Positions 15,541 through 23,676 of a stretch of DNA of 64,000 nt are shown here, piece by piece. Position 1 is the stretch's first letter. Each line of letters opens with the position of its first letter. Origin of the DNA: B73-G16 sp964611295 (GTDB taxonomy: Bacteria > Desulfobacterota > B13-G15); assembly GCA_964611295.1 (NCBI GenBank), contig CAZSWV010000004.1, positions 1-64,000 of the forward strand. Direction: 5' to 3'. The notes under the pieces were generated by a model. That model had not been told where the DNA came from. It did not search any database and worked only from the letters and a program-made list of their open reading frames with translations. The position numbers were made by a program, and so were the translations under genes.

Positions 15541-16715
15541 GGGAGCTTTCCAAGAGGGTAAAAGCGGTAAAGCCTTCCCCCACTTTGGCCATCACGGCAA
15601 AGGCAAAGGCCCTTAAGGCACAAGGGGTAGACCTTATAGACTTTGCCGCAGGAGAGCCCGATTGGGACACCCCTCTCTTTGTCAAAGAGGCAACGGTAAA
15701 GGCCCTTGAGGAGGGATTCACCAAGTACACCCCCTCTGCCGGTATCCCCGAGCTGAGGGAGGCCATCTGCGAAAAACTGAGGAGGGAAAACGGTCTAAAC
15801 TACACTCCAGATGAGGTCATCGTTACAGCCGGAGGCAAACAGGCCCTCTACAACCTCTTCATGGCCCTCTTTGAAGAAGGTGACGAGGTAATAATACCTT
15901 CCCCTTACTGGGTATCCTACATAGCTATGGCCCTGCTCTCAGGCGCAAGGCCAGTACCAGTGGATACCGAAAACAACGGCTTCAAACTGGCCCCCGAAGA
16001 TTTCAAAAAGGCCATAACCCCAAAGACAAAAGCCGTGGTCATAAATTCCCCTTGCAACCCTACGGGGGTTGTCTATGACGAAGAGGAATTGTCATCCTTG
16101 GCAGAGGTTGCCTTGGAAAAGGACCTTTGGATCATCTCAGACGAAGTCTATGAGCACCTTACTTACGATGGGATTAAACACTGTTCTATAGCTTCCCTAG
16201 CCCCTGAAGTGAAGCAGAGGACTGTTGTCGTTAATGCCCTTTCGAAGACCTATTGTATGACAGGTTGGAGGGTAGGTTTTGCTGCTGGGCCAAGGGAGGT
16301 GATATCGGCCATGGAGGTCATTCAGAGTCAAAGTACCTCAAATGTGACTTCTTTTGTGCAAAAAGGGGCCCTTTCAGCCCTTCGTAACCCTCAGGATTTC
16401 GTCAAGGCCTTAAGGGACGAGTTTCAAAGGAGGAGGGACGTGATATATACACTTGTAGTTTCCCGTTTGGGCCTAAGGTGTGTGAAGCCAAGTGGTGCTT
16501 TTTACCTTTTCCCTGACTTCAGACCCTTTTTAGGCAAGGTCCTCAAGGATGACCAGGAGCTATGTAAATACCTTTTGGAAAGGGCCAAAGTGGCCACCAT
16601 TCCGGGTTCGGAGTTCGGTAAGGAAGGATTTCTTAGGTTTTCCTTCTGCACCCCCGAACCGGCCCTAAGGGAAGGGGTAGAGAGGATTAGGCAGGCCTTG
16701 GAGGAATTGGCTTAG
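15537..16715 (+). CDS. aspC: Pyridoxal-phosphate aminotransferase, aspartate aminotransferase type
   Basis: Class I fold-type I aminotransferase of the thermophile AspAT subgroup. Features: FAAGEPDWDTP at the N-terminus, GGKQALYNLF (cofactor phosphate loop), NSPCNPTGVVY, SDEVYEHLTYDG, the PLP lysine in LSKTYCMTGWRVGF (about residue 237), and FLRFSFC near the end with the substrate-carboxylate Arg. Length 392 is typical. It likely interconverts aspartate/oxaloacetate with glutamate/2-oxoglutarate, though such enzymes often accept other acids. It overlaps trmJ by four bases and the convergent Nudix gene by 29. Confidence 0.88.
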   Translation: MRELSKRVKAVKPSPTLAITAKAKALKAQGVDLIDFAAGEPDWDTPLFVKEATVKALEEGFTKYTPSAGIPELREAICEKLRRENGLNYTPDEVIVTAGGKQALYNLFMALFEEGDEVIIPSPYWVSYIAMALLSGARPVPVDTENNGFKLAPEDFKKAITPKTKAVVINSPCNPTGVVYDEEELSSLAEVALEKDLWIISDEVYEHLTYDGIKHCSIASLAPEVKQRTVVVNALSKTYCMTGWRVGFAAGPREVISAMEVIQSQSTSNVTSFVQKGALSALRNPQDFVKALRDEFQRRRDVIYTLVVSRLGLRCVKPSGAFYLFPDFRPFLGKVLKDDQELCKYLLERAKVATIPGSEFGKEGFLRFSFCTPEPALREGVERIRQALEELA

Positions 16716-17163
16716 GCCTTCTTCCGGTTTCCTTCCAGCGGATAAAATCCTCGAGGATCCTTTTGTGGTCGAAGGCCAATTCGGGAGGAAGTTCCTCCAA
16801 GGGGAAAAACCTGGCTTCCTCAGCATCGTCCCCTGCCTTAAGGTTTCCGCCCTTTGGCCGTGCGATAAATACCGTAGTGATGTTGTGTTGTCTTGGATCC
16901 CTCCAAGGCTCCGAATAGGTATAGAACTGTTCCACTAGTTCTACCACAAGGCCCGTTTCCTCCTTGGCCTCCCTTAAGGCCGCTTCCTCTAGGCTTTCGC
17001 CGTATTCGCAAAAGCCACCTGGAAGGGCCCACATCTTCGGTTCCTTTAGGCGTTTGATCAATAGAACCTCACCTTGCCTTTCGATGATGAGGTCCACAGT
17101 GGGGAATGGGTTTTGGTACACATAAACGCGTTTCCCACAATTGGGGCAATTGACCTCTTTCAT
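16687..17163 (-). CDS. Nudix hydrolase with N-terminal zinc ribbon
   Basis: Nucleoside-diphosphate-linked hydrolase. The complete Nudix box begins GGFCEYGESLEEAALREAKE and ends with EETGL at about residues 47-69. The N-terminus has CPNCGK, half of a zinc ribbon, as in NUDT12/NudC-related and ADP-ribose/NADH-type hydrolases. A good GGAGG lies seven bases upstream of the ATG. The substrate cannot be decided from sequence. It is convergent with and overlaps aspC. Confidence 0.88.
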   Translation of the reverse strand: MKEVNCPNCGKRVYVYQNPFPTVDLIIERQGEVLLIKRLKEPKMWALPGGFCEYGESLEEAALREAKEETGLVVELVEQFYTYSEPWRDPRQHNITTVFIARPKGGNLKAGDDAEEARFFPLEELPPELAFDHKRILEDFIRWKETGRRPKPIPPRPA

Positions 17164-17226
17164 TTCCCTCCACTCCCAAAGGGGCTTTTGATCTTAGTTA
17201 TTTGATGGTATGATCCAGCAAGGAGG

Positions 17227-17613
17227 GTGGTCAAGGCGTTCAAAGACGGGAAGGAAAAGGCCCTTTTTTGTGCGAAGGCGGCAAAGGAGAAAAAGGCCCA
17301 GAGGTTGGTCCTGTTAAACCTAAAAGGGCTCACCACTATTACGGACTATTTCCTCATCTGCAGTGGTGTCTCCGACCGTCAGGTCCAAACCATAGCCTCT
17401 TACATCGAGGAGAAGATGGCCGAAGAAGGTGAACGTCCTTTGGGAGTAGAAGGGTTGCCTGAGGGCAGGTGGGTCTTGTTGGATTTTGACGACGTGGTGG
17501 TTCATATCTTCCAGGACCCAGTGAGGGAATACTACGACCTGGAAGGGCTTTGGATAGAGGCAGAAAGGATCCCCTTGGGGGATTTAGAAGAAGAGGACTT
17601 AGACCGAGGGTGA
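17227..17613 (+). CDS. rsfS: Ribosomal silencing factor RsfS
   Basis: Binds ribosomal protein uL14 and blocks joining of the subunits, down-regulating translation in poor growth. Conserved segments: DYFLICSGVSDRQVQTIASYIEE, GVEGLPEGRWVLLDFDDVVVHIFQ and REYYDLEGLW. Length 128 is normal. The start is GTG 17227, with AGGAGG unusually close to it. A -10-like TATGAT lies near 17210. Five bases after the stop comes the LapA-LapB fusion. Confidence 0.94.
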   Translation: MVKAFKDGKEKALFCAKAAKEKKAQRLVLLNLKGLTTITDYFLICSGVSDRQVQTIASYIEEKMAEEGERPLGVEGLPEGRWVLLDFDDVVVHIFQDPVREYYDLEGLWIEAERIPLGDLEEEDLDRG

Positions 17614-17618
17614 GATAG

Positions 17619-18893
17619 ATGCGTATAAGGTCATCGGTTTTCTTTGGGGCCCTTTTGTTCGGCCTTTACCTTTACCTTTTGCTCCTGAACCCAGAGGGGT
17701 TGAAGGTTCAGATCTACCCAAGTAAATATTGGGAGACCTCCTTGGGTTTGGTGGTCCTTCTGGCCTTTCTCGCTGGTGGCCTGATCGTAGGCCTTACCGA
17801 TGCCATGAAGGACTTGAAGCGGACCCTAGAGGTCAAGGCCTTCAAAAGGCGTCAGAAGGCTTTGTGGGAGTATCTGGAGGAAGCCGAAGAAAGCCTCTGT
17901 GAAGGGGACTTCGAGGAGGCCGAGGAGAGGTTGAAGAAGGCTGTGAAACTCTTACCGGAAAGGCCCTTTGTTTACCTGAAGCTCGGTGAGTTGTACCTAT
18001 CGACTGGGGACTGGCAGAAGGCAGAGGAGGCTTTAAAGAGGGCGCGGATCTTTGAAGGAGCGGAGACTAGAAAACTCATGCTTGAGGCAAGGGTTGCACT
18101 TCTGAAAGGCGACCAACAAAGGGCTGAAAAGGCGCTCTTAGAACTGTTGAGGCAAAACCCCTTAAACCGTGAGGCCTTAAAGGCCTTAAGGGACCTAAAG
18201 GTTAAACAAGGGCTTTGGGATGAAGCCTATGAGTTTCAAGAGAGGCTCTCTAAGCTTGGCTTTGAAAAGGAGGAGATGCTCTTGGGCCTCCGCTACGAAA
18301 GGGTAAAGGCCCTATATGAAAAGGACAGGAAGGAGGCCTTGAAGGAACTGAAAAGTATGAGTAAGGACTACCCGCGTTTTGTACCTTGTTGGGTCCTTTG
18401 GGGCGATTTGCTTATGAAAAGGGGGAAGGAGAGGGCTAGCCTCGAGGTTTGGAGAAGGGGTTGGGAGGAGACTCAAAACCCGGTGTTCCTCGAGAGGTTG
18501 GAGGAGTACTTCATCTCCAAAGGAGATCCCCGCGGGGCAATAAGGCTTTATTTGGAGTCGATGGCCAAGAGGCCAGACGATGTGCTTTTACGTTTCCTCT
18601 ACGCAAGACTGCTTTACAGGCTGGGGCTGACAGAAGAGGCCCTGGGAAGGCTTGAAGAGGATGGAGAACTGCTTCAAGGGTTTGCCCCTTACCATTACCT
18701 AAGGGCACGGGCCTTTGCCAAAACCGGGGACTGGCAAAAGGCCTTTTTGGAGTTCGAACAGGGACTTAAGTTGGAGGGTAGAGGCCTGTTCTTCTACAGG
18801 TGTTCAAATTGCGGACAAAAAGCGCCACAATGGAGTGACCGCTGCCCAAATTGTGGTCTATGGGGGACTTTCCAAGCTTCTTTGGAGTCTTAA
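17619..18893 (+). CDS. lapB: LapA-LapB fusion: membrane-anchored TPR protein with rubredoxin-like zinc domain
   Basis: Inner-membrane regulator of lipopolysaccharide synthesis. In E. coli, LapB controls FtsH-dependent turnover of LpxC. The N-terminus has two hydrophobic segments (about 8-24 and 41-62) separated by a short LapA/DUF1049-like stretch. Next come several TPR repeats (about 75-390), and last a zinc-ribbon with CSNCG and CPNCG followed by WGTF, as in the C-terminus of LapB. E. coli encodes LapA and LapB separately; here they are one chain of 424 residues. It lies in an operon with rsfS and comF, and indicates an LPS-bearing outer membrane. Confidence 0.8.
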   Translation: MRIRSSVFFGALLFGLYLYLLLLNPEGLKVQIYPSKYWETSLGLVVLLAFLAGGLIVGLTDAMKDLKRTLEVKAFKRRQKALWEYLEEAEESLCEGDFEEAEERLKKAVKLLPERPFVYLKLGELYLSTGDWQKAEEALKRARIFEGAETRKLMLEARVALLKGDQQRAEKALLELLRQNPLNREALKALRDLKVKQGLWDEAYEFQERLSKLGFEKEEMLLGLRYERVKALYEKDRKEALKELKSMSKDYPRFVPCWVLWGDLLMKRGKERASLEVWRRGWEETQNPVFLERLEEYFISKGDPRGAIRLYLESMAKRPDDVLLRFLYARLLYRLGLTEEALGRLEEDGELLQGFAPYHYLRARAFAKTGDWQKAFLEFEQGLKLEGRGLFFYRCSNCGQKAPQWSDRCPNCGLWGTFQASLES

Positions 18894-19588
18894 GGTCCTT
18901 TTTGGACTTCTTCAGCAATTTCCTTTTCCCATGGGTTTGTCCCTTATGCGGAAAGGCAAGCGAGGGCATCTGCGGAGAATGCCTCAAAGCCATGCCCGTC
19001 TGTCAGGAACCCCTTTGTCCACGCTGCGGCTTGCCCTATCCTTCTGGGTCTCCAAGTCACCTCTGTGGTCCGTGTTCAGAAGGGGAGTACCCCTTTTCCA
19101 AACATAGGTCTTATGGGCTCTATCAAGGGACCCTCGAAGAACTTATCCGTCGCTTCAAATACGGAGGACAGACCTTTCTGAAGGAGGCCCTGGCCGACTT
19201 GCTCTTTTGCGCTTACATGGGCCTAGGGGAGGAGGTGGACCTCGTGGTTTCGGTTCCTTTGTCCCGAGGTAGGCTTAAGGAGAGGGGGTTTGACCAGAGT
19301 TTGCTTTTAGCCAAGGGATTTGCCCGTAGGTCTGCCCTGAAGTTGGGCGAAGGGGTCCTGGAGAAGGTAAAGGAGACACCGCCACAGGTGGGCCTAAGTG
19401 GGAAGGAGCGCAGGCAGAACCTCAGGGGTGCGTTTGCGGTAAAGGAGCCTGAGACAGTAAAGGGGAAGAAGGTCCTAGTAGTGGACGATGTCTTCACCAC
19501 TGGTGCTACCTTGTCTGAAGTATCCAAGGTGTTGCTTAAAGCAGGGGCCAAGGAGGTTTTTGCGATAACGGTAGCAAGGAGCATATGA
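18860..19588 (+). CDS. comF: ComF-family phosphoribosyltransferase
   Basis: Cytoplasmic protein of the ComF/GntX family, linked to DNA uptake in naturally competent bacteria. The N-terminus has a zinc-binding set CPLCG, CGECL, CPRCG and CGPC. The C-terminus has the PRPP motif VLVVDDVFTTGATL (about residues 205-218). The ATG at 18860 overlaps the lapB end; TTG 18851 is an alternative. With type IV pilus motor genes 1.3 kb downstream it is consistent with, but does not prove, competence. Confidence 0.88.
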   Translation: MGDFPSFFGVLRSFLDFFSNFLFPWVCPLCGKASEGICGECLKAMPVCQEPLCPRCGLPYPSGSPSHLCGPCSEGEYPFSKHRSYGLYQGTLEELIRRFKYGGQTFLKEALADLLFCAYMGLGEEVDLVVSVPLSRGRLKERGFDQSLLLAKGFARRSALKLGEGVLEKVKETPPQVGLSGKERRQNLRGAFAVKEPETVKGKKVLVVDDVFTTGATLSEVSKVLLKAGAKEVFAITVARSI

Positions 19589-19589
19589 A

Positions 19590-20789
19590 TTGGACTGTAC
19601 TTACCTTGAGGCGGTAAGGGAAGAGGTTTCCAAGTGTGTAAAATGTGGGCTATGCCTTTCGGTATGTCCCCTTTACGAAGAGGTCCCACGGGAACTTTTG
19701 TTTGCCCGTGGTAGGAACATCGTGTGTGAAGAGATCTTATCCGGAAGGTCCTTTCAATGGCAAGTTTTGGCCGAACGCCTTTCATGGTGCCTCGGATGCA
19801 ATAGGTGCGGTCGGAGCTGTCCTGCAGGCCTTAAAGCAGCAGAAGTGACCTTCGCCTTAAGGGCAGAGGCAATAAGGCAAAAAGGGCTTCCCCTTTTTAA
19901 AGCCCTCTTGCCCCATCTTATAACCCACAGGGGAAGTTTTGGCCTTTTGCTCTCCTTGGTCTCCCTTTTTCAAGGATTTTGGATAAGAAATAGGCCCTTT
20001 CTTCGGCATCTGCCTGGCTTTTTAAAGGGCCTTAGGCTTCCTCCTGTACGTTTTCCCCCTTTGAGGTACAGGGTAGCAGAGAGGCTTGTACCGAGGGGCA
20101 AGAGGATACTCAAGGTGGCCTTTTTCCTCGGCTGTGCCACGGAGTACGTCTTCCAGAAGGCGGCCCTTAACTTCCTCAGGTTCCTCTTGAACAGAGGGGT
20201 TGAGGTTGTTTTACCCCGCGGACAGGTTTGCTGCGGTATGCCCTTTTACGGGTGGGGCGACAGGAAGGGTTTCCAACTCATGGTTTCGAAAAACCTCAAG
20301 GCCTTCTCTGCCGTTGACTTCGACTACCTTTTGACCCTTTGTCCAAGTTGCGGTCAGGTTTTAAAGGGATTTTACCCAGATCTTATGGCAGGGAAAACGC
20401 TTGACTTCACCGAACTAGTGGTCGGCCTCCTCCATAAGGGTGAAGGGCTCAGGGGCAGCCTTGCGGGCAAAAGGGTGACCTATCACCATCCGTGTCATCT
20501 GGCTGCCCAAAAAGGTATAGAGGGACAACCGGAGAAGATCATAAAGACCATGGAAGGTCTCGAGTTCCTTGAGTCTCCTAATGGTTGCTGTGGTATGGGA
20601 GGGAGCTTTGCCATGGAACATCCCGAGTTGTCCCAAAAGATGGCCTCAAAGAGGTTGAAAGAACTCCTAAAAACCGGGGCTGATGTTGTCCTCACCACTT
20701 GTCCTGGTTGCATCCTTCAACTTTCCCATACGGCAAAAAGGGAAGGCGCCTCCCTTGAGGTCATCCACTTGGCAGAAGTCCTCCTTTGA
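19590..20789 (+). CDS. glcF: GlcF-like (Fe-S)-binding subunit of a glycolate/lactate-type dehydrogenase
   Basis: Electron-transfer subunit with two ferredoxin-type [4Fe-4S] motifs (CVKCGLCLSVCP, CLGCNRCGRSCP, about residues 16-85) and two CCG cysteine-rich domains (VCCGMPF, CPSCG; GCCGMGG, TCPGC). This matches GlcF/LutA/HdrB-type architecture. The start is TTG 19590, supported by AAGGAG eight bases upstream; an ATG at 19585 is out of frame. The FAD subunit partner is probably GlcD at 45738, 25 kb away, instead of the usual adjacent gene. Substrate (glycolate, D-lactate or another 2-hydroxyacid) is undecided. Confidence 0.82.
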   Translation: MDCTYLEAVREEVSKCVKCGLCLSVCPLYEEVPRELLFARGRNIVCEEILSGRSFQWQVLAERLSWCLGCNRCGRSCPAGLKAAEVTFALRAEAIRQKGLPLFKALLPHLITHRGSFGLLLSLVSLFQGFWIRNRPFLRHLPGFLKGLRLPPVRFPPLRYRVAERLVPRGKRILKVAFFLGCATEYVFQKAALNFLRFLLNRGVEVVLPRGQVCCGMPFYGWGDRKGFQLMVSKNLKAFSAVDFDYLLTLCPSCGQVLKGFYPDLMAGKTLDFTELVVGLLHKGEGLRGSLAGKRVTYHHPCHLAAQKGIEGQPEKIIKTMEGLEFLESPNGCCGMGGSFAMEHPELSQKMASKRLKELLKTGADVVLTTCPGCILQLSHTAKREGASLEVIHLAEVLL

Positions 20790-20791
20790 AC

Positions 20792-20820
20792 TTGACGCAC
20801 TCCAGGATCGGCACAATAAT
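20792..20820 (+). promoter_or_regulatory. Promoter of pilBTC
   Basis: TTGACG (20792-20797), a 17-base spacer, and AATAAT (20815-20820): five of six matches in both boxes. Predicted transcription start is near 20827, giving a 20-base leader with GGGGGA before the pilB ATG. Confidence 0.65.
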
Positions 20821-20846
20821 GTCGTTTTAGGGGGATTGGGATAAAG

Positions 20847-22553
20847 ATGGAGAGACGCCAACGGGCTATAGGGGTAGGACATCTATTGGTAAAAGCGGGC
20901 TTGGTCTCCGAACAAGAGCTTTCCCGGGCTCTAGAAGAACAGAAAAGGACGGGCAAAAGCCTAGTTTCCATCCTTATAGAACTCGGTTTGATAAGTGAGG
21001 AAAAGCTCATTGAATTCCTCCACTCAAGGTATGGGGTTCCTTCTGTGAACCTCGAAGGGGTGGAGTTAGATCCGAAGTTGGTAGAGCTTGTGGGTCCGGA
21101 TGTGGTGAGGACGAGGCTTGTGGTCCCGGTTAACAAGCGCGGTTCTACTTTATACGTGGCTATGGCCGATCCCTTCGACGTGGCCTTGATAGACGACCTA
21201 AAGTTCAGGACAGGGCTTCACGTAGAGCCTCTGGTGGCCCCTGAGTCGCAGATAAAACAGATAGTAGAGGGCTTTTTCAGCCCTGTAAGTGATCTGGCCG
21301 AGACCTTGAAGAAGGGCGAAGTCCTTGAGGTGGAGGTGACAAGGCCTCAGGAAACCTTTGACCTCACCGAGGCCGAGAGGGTAGTGGATGAGGCCCCTGT
21401 GGTGAAGTTGGTGAATAGGATCCTTACTGATGCCATAATGAAGGACGCAAGTGACATCCACATAGAGCCCTATGAGAAGTCCGTAAGGGTGAGGTACAGG
21501 ATCGATGGGGTGTTGTATGAGATCATGCAATTGCCCCTTAAGATCAGGAATGCGGTGGTTTCACGCATAAAGATCATGTCGCAGCTTGACATCGCTGAAA
21601 GGCGCCTTCCCCAGGACGGTCGCTTCATGGTGAGGTTTGGCAACAGGGAGATAGACTTCCGGGTTTCGGTGATACCGGTTCAGTATGGGGAGAAGGTGGT
21701 GTTAAGGCTTTTGGACAAGGGGAGGGTGAGATATGAACTTGAAAGCTTGGGGCTTGAGGAGGACCAGATAGAGGTCCTTGAGAGGGCGATAAACAAGCCC
21801 TATGGGATGATCTTAGTGACCGGGCCTACAGGTTCGGGTAAGTCCACTACCCTTTACAGCATCCTCTCAGAGCTCAACAAGCCCACGGTGAATATCTGTA
21901 CGGCCGAAGACCCCATAGAGATCAGCCTCCCTGGGGTAAACCAGGTCCAAGTCCACGAGGAGATAGGCTTGACCTTCGCCTCGTGTCTGAGGGCCTTTTT
22001 GAGGCAGGATCCGGACATCATAATGGTAGGGGAGATCCGTGATGTGGAGACGGCTGAGATAGCCATAAGGGCTGCCCTGACGGGCCATTTGGTCCTTTCC
22101 ACTTTACATACCAACGACGCTCCGAGTTCCATGACAAGGCTTTTGGATATGGGCATTGAACCCTTTTTGGTTTCCTCTTCTGTTATCCTAGTGGTGGCAC
22201 AGAGGCTGGTGAGGACCCTATGCCCCCATTGTAAAGAACCCATGGAGGTACAGCCTGAGGTGATGTTAGAGCTTGGCCTCAAGGAGGAAGACCTTAAGGA
22301 TGGCTTTAGGTTTTACAGGGCAAAGGGATGTCCTAAGTGCGATAACAGGGGTTACAGGGGGAGGACGGCTATTTTTGAGATCATGGAGGTGGACGATCAG
22401 ATAAGGGAGTTGGTGCTTAGGCGTGCCCCATCCACCGAAATAAAAAGGGTTGCGCTCCTCAAGGGGATGAGGACCCTTAGGGAGAGCGGACTCCTTAAAG
22501 CTAAAAAGGGTTTGACGACCGTGGAGGAAGTCCTTAGGGTTACCTTTGAGTAA
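20847..22553 (+). CDS. pilB: Type IV pilus assembly ATPase PilB
   Basis: Hexameric cytoplasmic motor that extends type IV pili (GspE/PilB family). N-terminal T2SSE domain (about residues 1-150, with LVKAGLVSEQELSRAL), then SDIHIEPY, Walker A GPTGSGKSTTLYSIL (about 330), Asp box EDPIE, Walker B-like IMVGEIRD, His box LVLSTLHTND, and a zinc-binding C-terminal segment (CPHC and CPKC). Length 568 is normal. First gene of pilB-pilT-pilC; pilins and secretin genes are not in the window. Confidence 0.93.
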   Translation: MERRQRAIGVGHLLVKAGLVSEQELSRALEEQKRTGKSLVSILIELGLISEEKLIEFLHSRYGVPSVNLEGVELDPKLVELVGPDVVRTRLVVPVNKRGSTLYVAMADPFDVALIDDLKFRTGLHVEPLVAPESQIKQIVEGFFSPVSDLAETLKKGEVLEVEVTRPQETFDLTEAERVVDEAPVVKLVNRILTDAIMKDASDIHIEPYEKSVRVRYRIDGVLYEIMQLPLKIRNAVVSRIKIMSQLDIAERRLPQDGRFMVRFGNREIDFRVSVIPVQYGEKVVLRLLDKGRVRYELESLGLEEDQIEVLERAINKPYGMILVTGPTGSGKSTTLYSILSELNKPTVNICTAEDPIEISLPGVNQVQVHEEIGLTFASCLRAFLRQDPDIIMVGEIRDVETAEIAIRAALTGHLVLSTLHTNDAPSSMTRLLDMGIEPFLVSSSVILVVAQRLVRTLCPHCKEPMEVQPEVMLELGLKEEDLKDGFRFYRAKGCPKCDNRGYRGRTAIFEIMEVDDQIRELVLRRAPSTEIKRVALLKGMRTLRESGLLKAKKGLTTVEEVLRVTFE

Positions 22554-22563
22554 GGAGGCGTTG

Positions 22564-23673
22564 ATGGGCGGTGAAAGGCCCGAGATGGAAAAGCTTTTGC
22601 GGACCATGGTTGAACAAAAGGCCACAGATCTACACATCACCGCAGGTGCTCCGCCCCATTTAAGGATAAACAAGAGACTTGTGCCTTTGGATTATCCCCC
22701 TTTGAGCCCTGCTGATACCCAGAGGCTTTGTTACAGTGTGCTGACTGAGGCCCAAAAGAAGCGCTTCGAAGAACAACACGAGCTTGATTTCTCCTTCGGC
22801 ATAGCGGGTCTAAGCCGCTTCAGGGGTAACCTTTTCGTGCAGAGGGGAGCTGTAGCAGGTGCCTTCAGGACCATTCCACATAGGATACCGAGTTTCCAAG
22901 AACTTGGGCTCCCACCTATAGTGGAGGAGCTGATAAGGCGTCCCAAAGGTCTGGTTTTGGTCACAGGGCCTACCGGTTCAGGGAAATCCACCACCCTTGC
23001 CGCCATGATAGACCGGATAAACGAAGAAAGGGCCTGTCATATAGTGACCATCGAGGATCCTATAGAGTACTTACACCCTCATAAGAGGTCTTTGGTAAAC
23101 CAAAGGGAGGTAGGGGCTGATACCCTTGGTTTTAAGGAGGCCTTAAAACACGTCCTAAGGCAGGATCCAGATGTGATCCTCATAGGTGAGATGAGGGACG
23201 TAGAGACCATAGAAACCGCCTTGACCTTAGCTGAGACAGGTCATCTGACCTTTGCTACCTTACATACCAACAGCTGTATAGAGACCATAAACAGGATCGT
23301 AGACGTTTTCCCTCCCCATCAACAGCAACAAATAAGGACTATGTTGTCCTTTGTACTTGAAGGTATCCTTTGTCAAAGGCTTCTGCCGCGGGCCGACGGA
23401 AGTGGACTTGTCCTTGCCCTTGAGATATTGATACCCAATTCCGCCATAAGGAACTTGATCAGGGAGAACAAGGTCCATCAAATATACTCCCACATGCAGA
23501 TGGGGCAACTTGAAAGCGGGATGCAGACCATGAACCAAGCCTTAGTTGCCCTTTACAAGCAAGGTCTGATAACCCTTGAAGATGCCTTCTCTGCTACCAC
23601 CAATATAGAGGAATTGAGGAAGATGTTAGGTACTACGGGTCCTTTAAGCGTAGAATCCTTGGCGAGGTTTTAA
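22564..23673 (+). CDS. pilT: Type IV pilus retraction ATPase PilT
   Basis: Motor that retracts pili, giving twitching motility and DNA uptake. Features: ATDLHITAGAPPHLRI, Walker A GPTGSGKSTTLAAMID, Asp box EDPIEYLH, Walker B VILIGEMRD, His box TFATLHTN, and the PilT-specific AIRNLIRENK near the C-terminus. ATG 22564 has AAGGAGG five bases upstream; the frame opens earlier at TTG 22546, overlapping the pilB stop. It is translated in the same operon as pilB and pilC. Confidence 0.94.
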   Translation: MGGERPEMEKLLRTMVEQKATDLHITAGAPPHLRINKRLVPLDYPPLSPADTQRLCYSVLTEAQKKRFEEQHELDFSFGIAGLSRFRGNLFVQRGAVAGAFRTIPHRIPSFQELGLPPIVEELIRRPKGLVLVTGPTGSGKSTTLAAMIDRINEERACHIVTIEDPIEYLHPHKRSLVNQREVGADTLGFKEALKHVLRQDPDVILIGEMRDVETIETALTLAETGHLTFATLHTNSCIETINRIVDVFPPHQQQQIRTMLSFVLEGILCQRLLPRADGSGLVLALEILIPNSAIRNLIRENKVHQIYSHMQMGQLESGMQTMNQALVALYKQGLITLEDAFSATTNIEELRKMLGTTGPLSVESLARF

Positions 23674-23676
23674 GGG

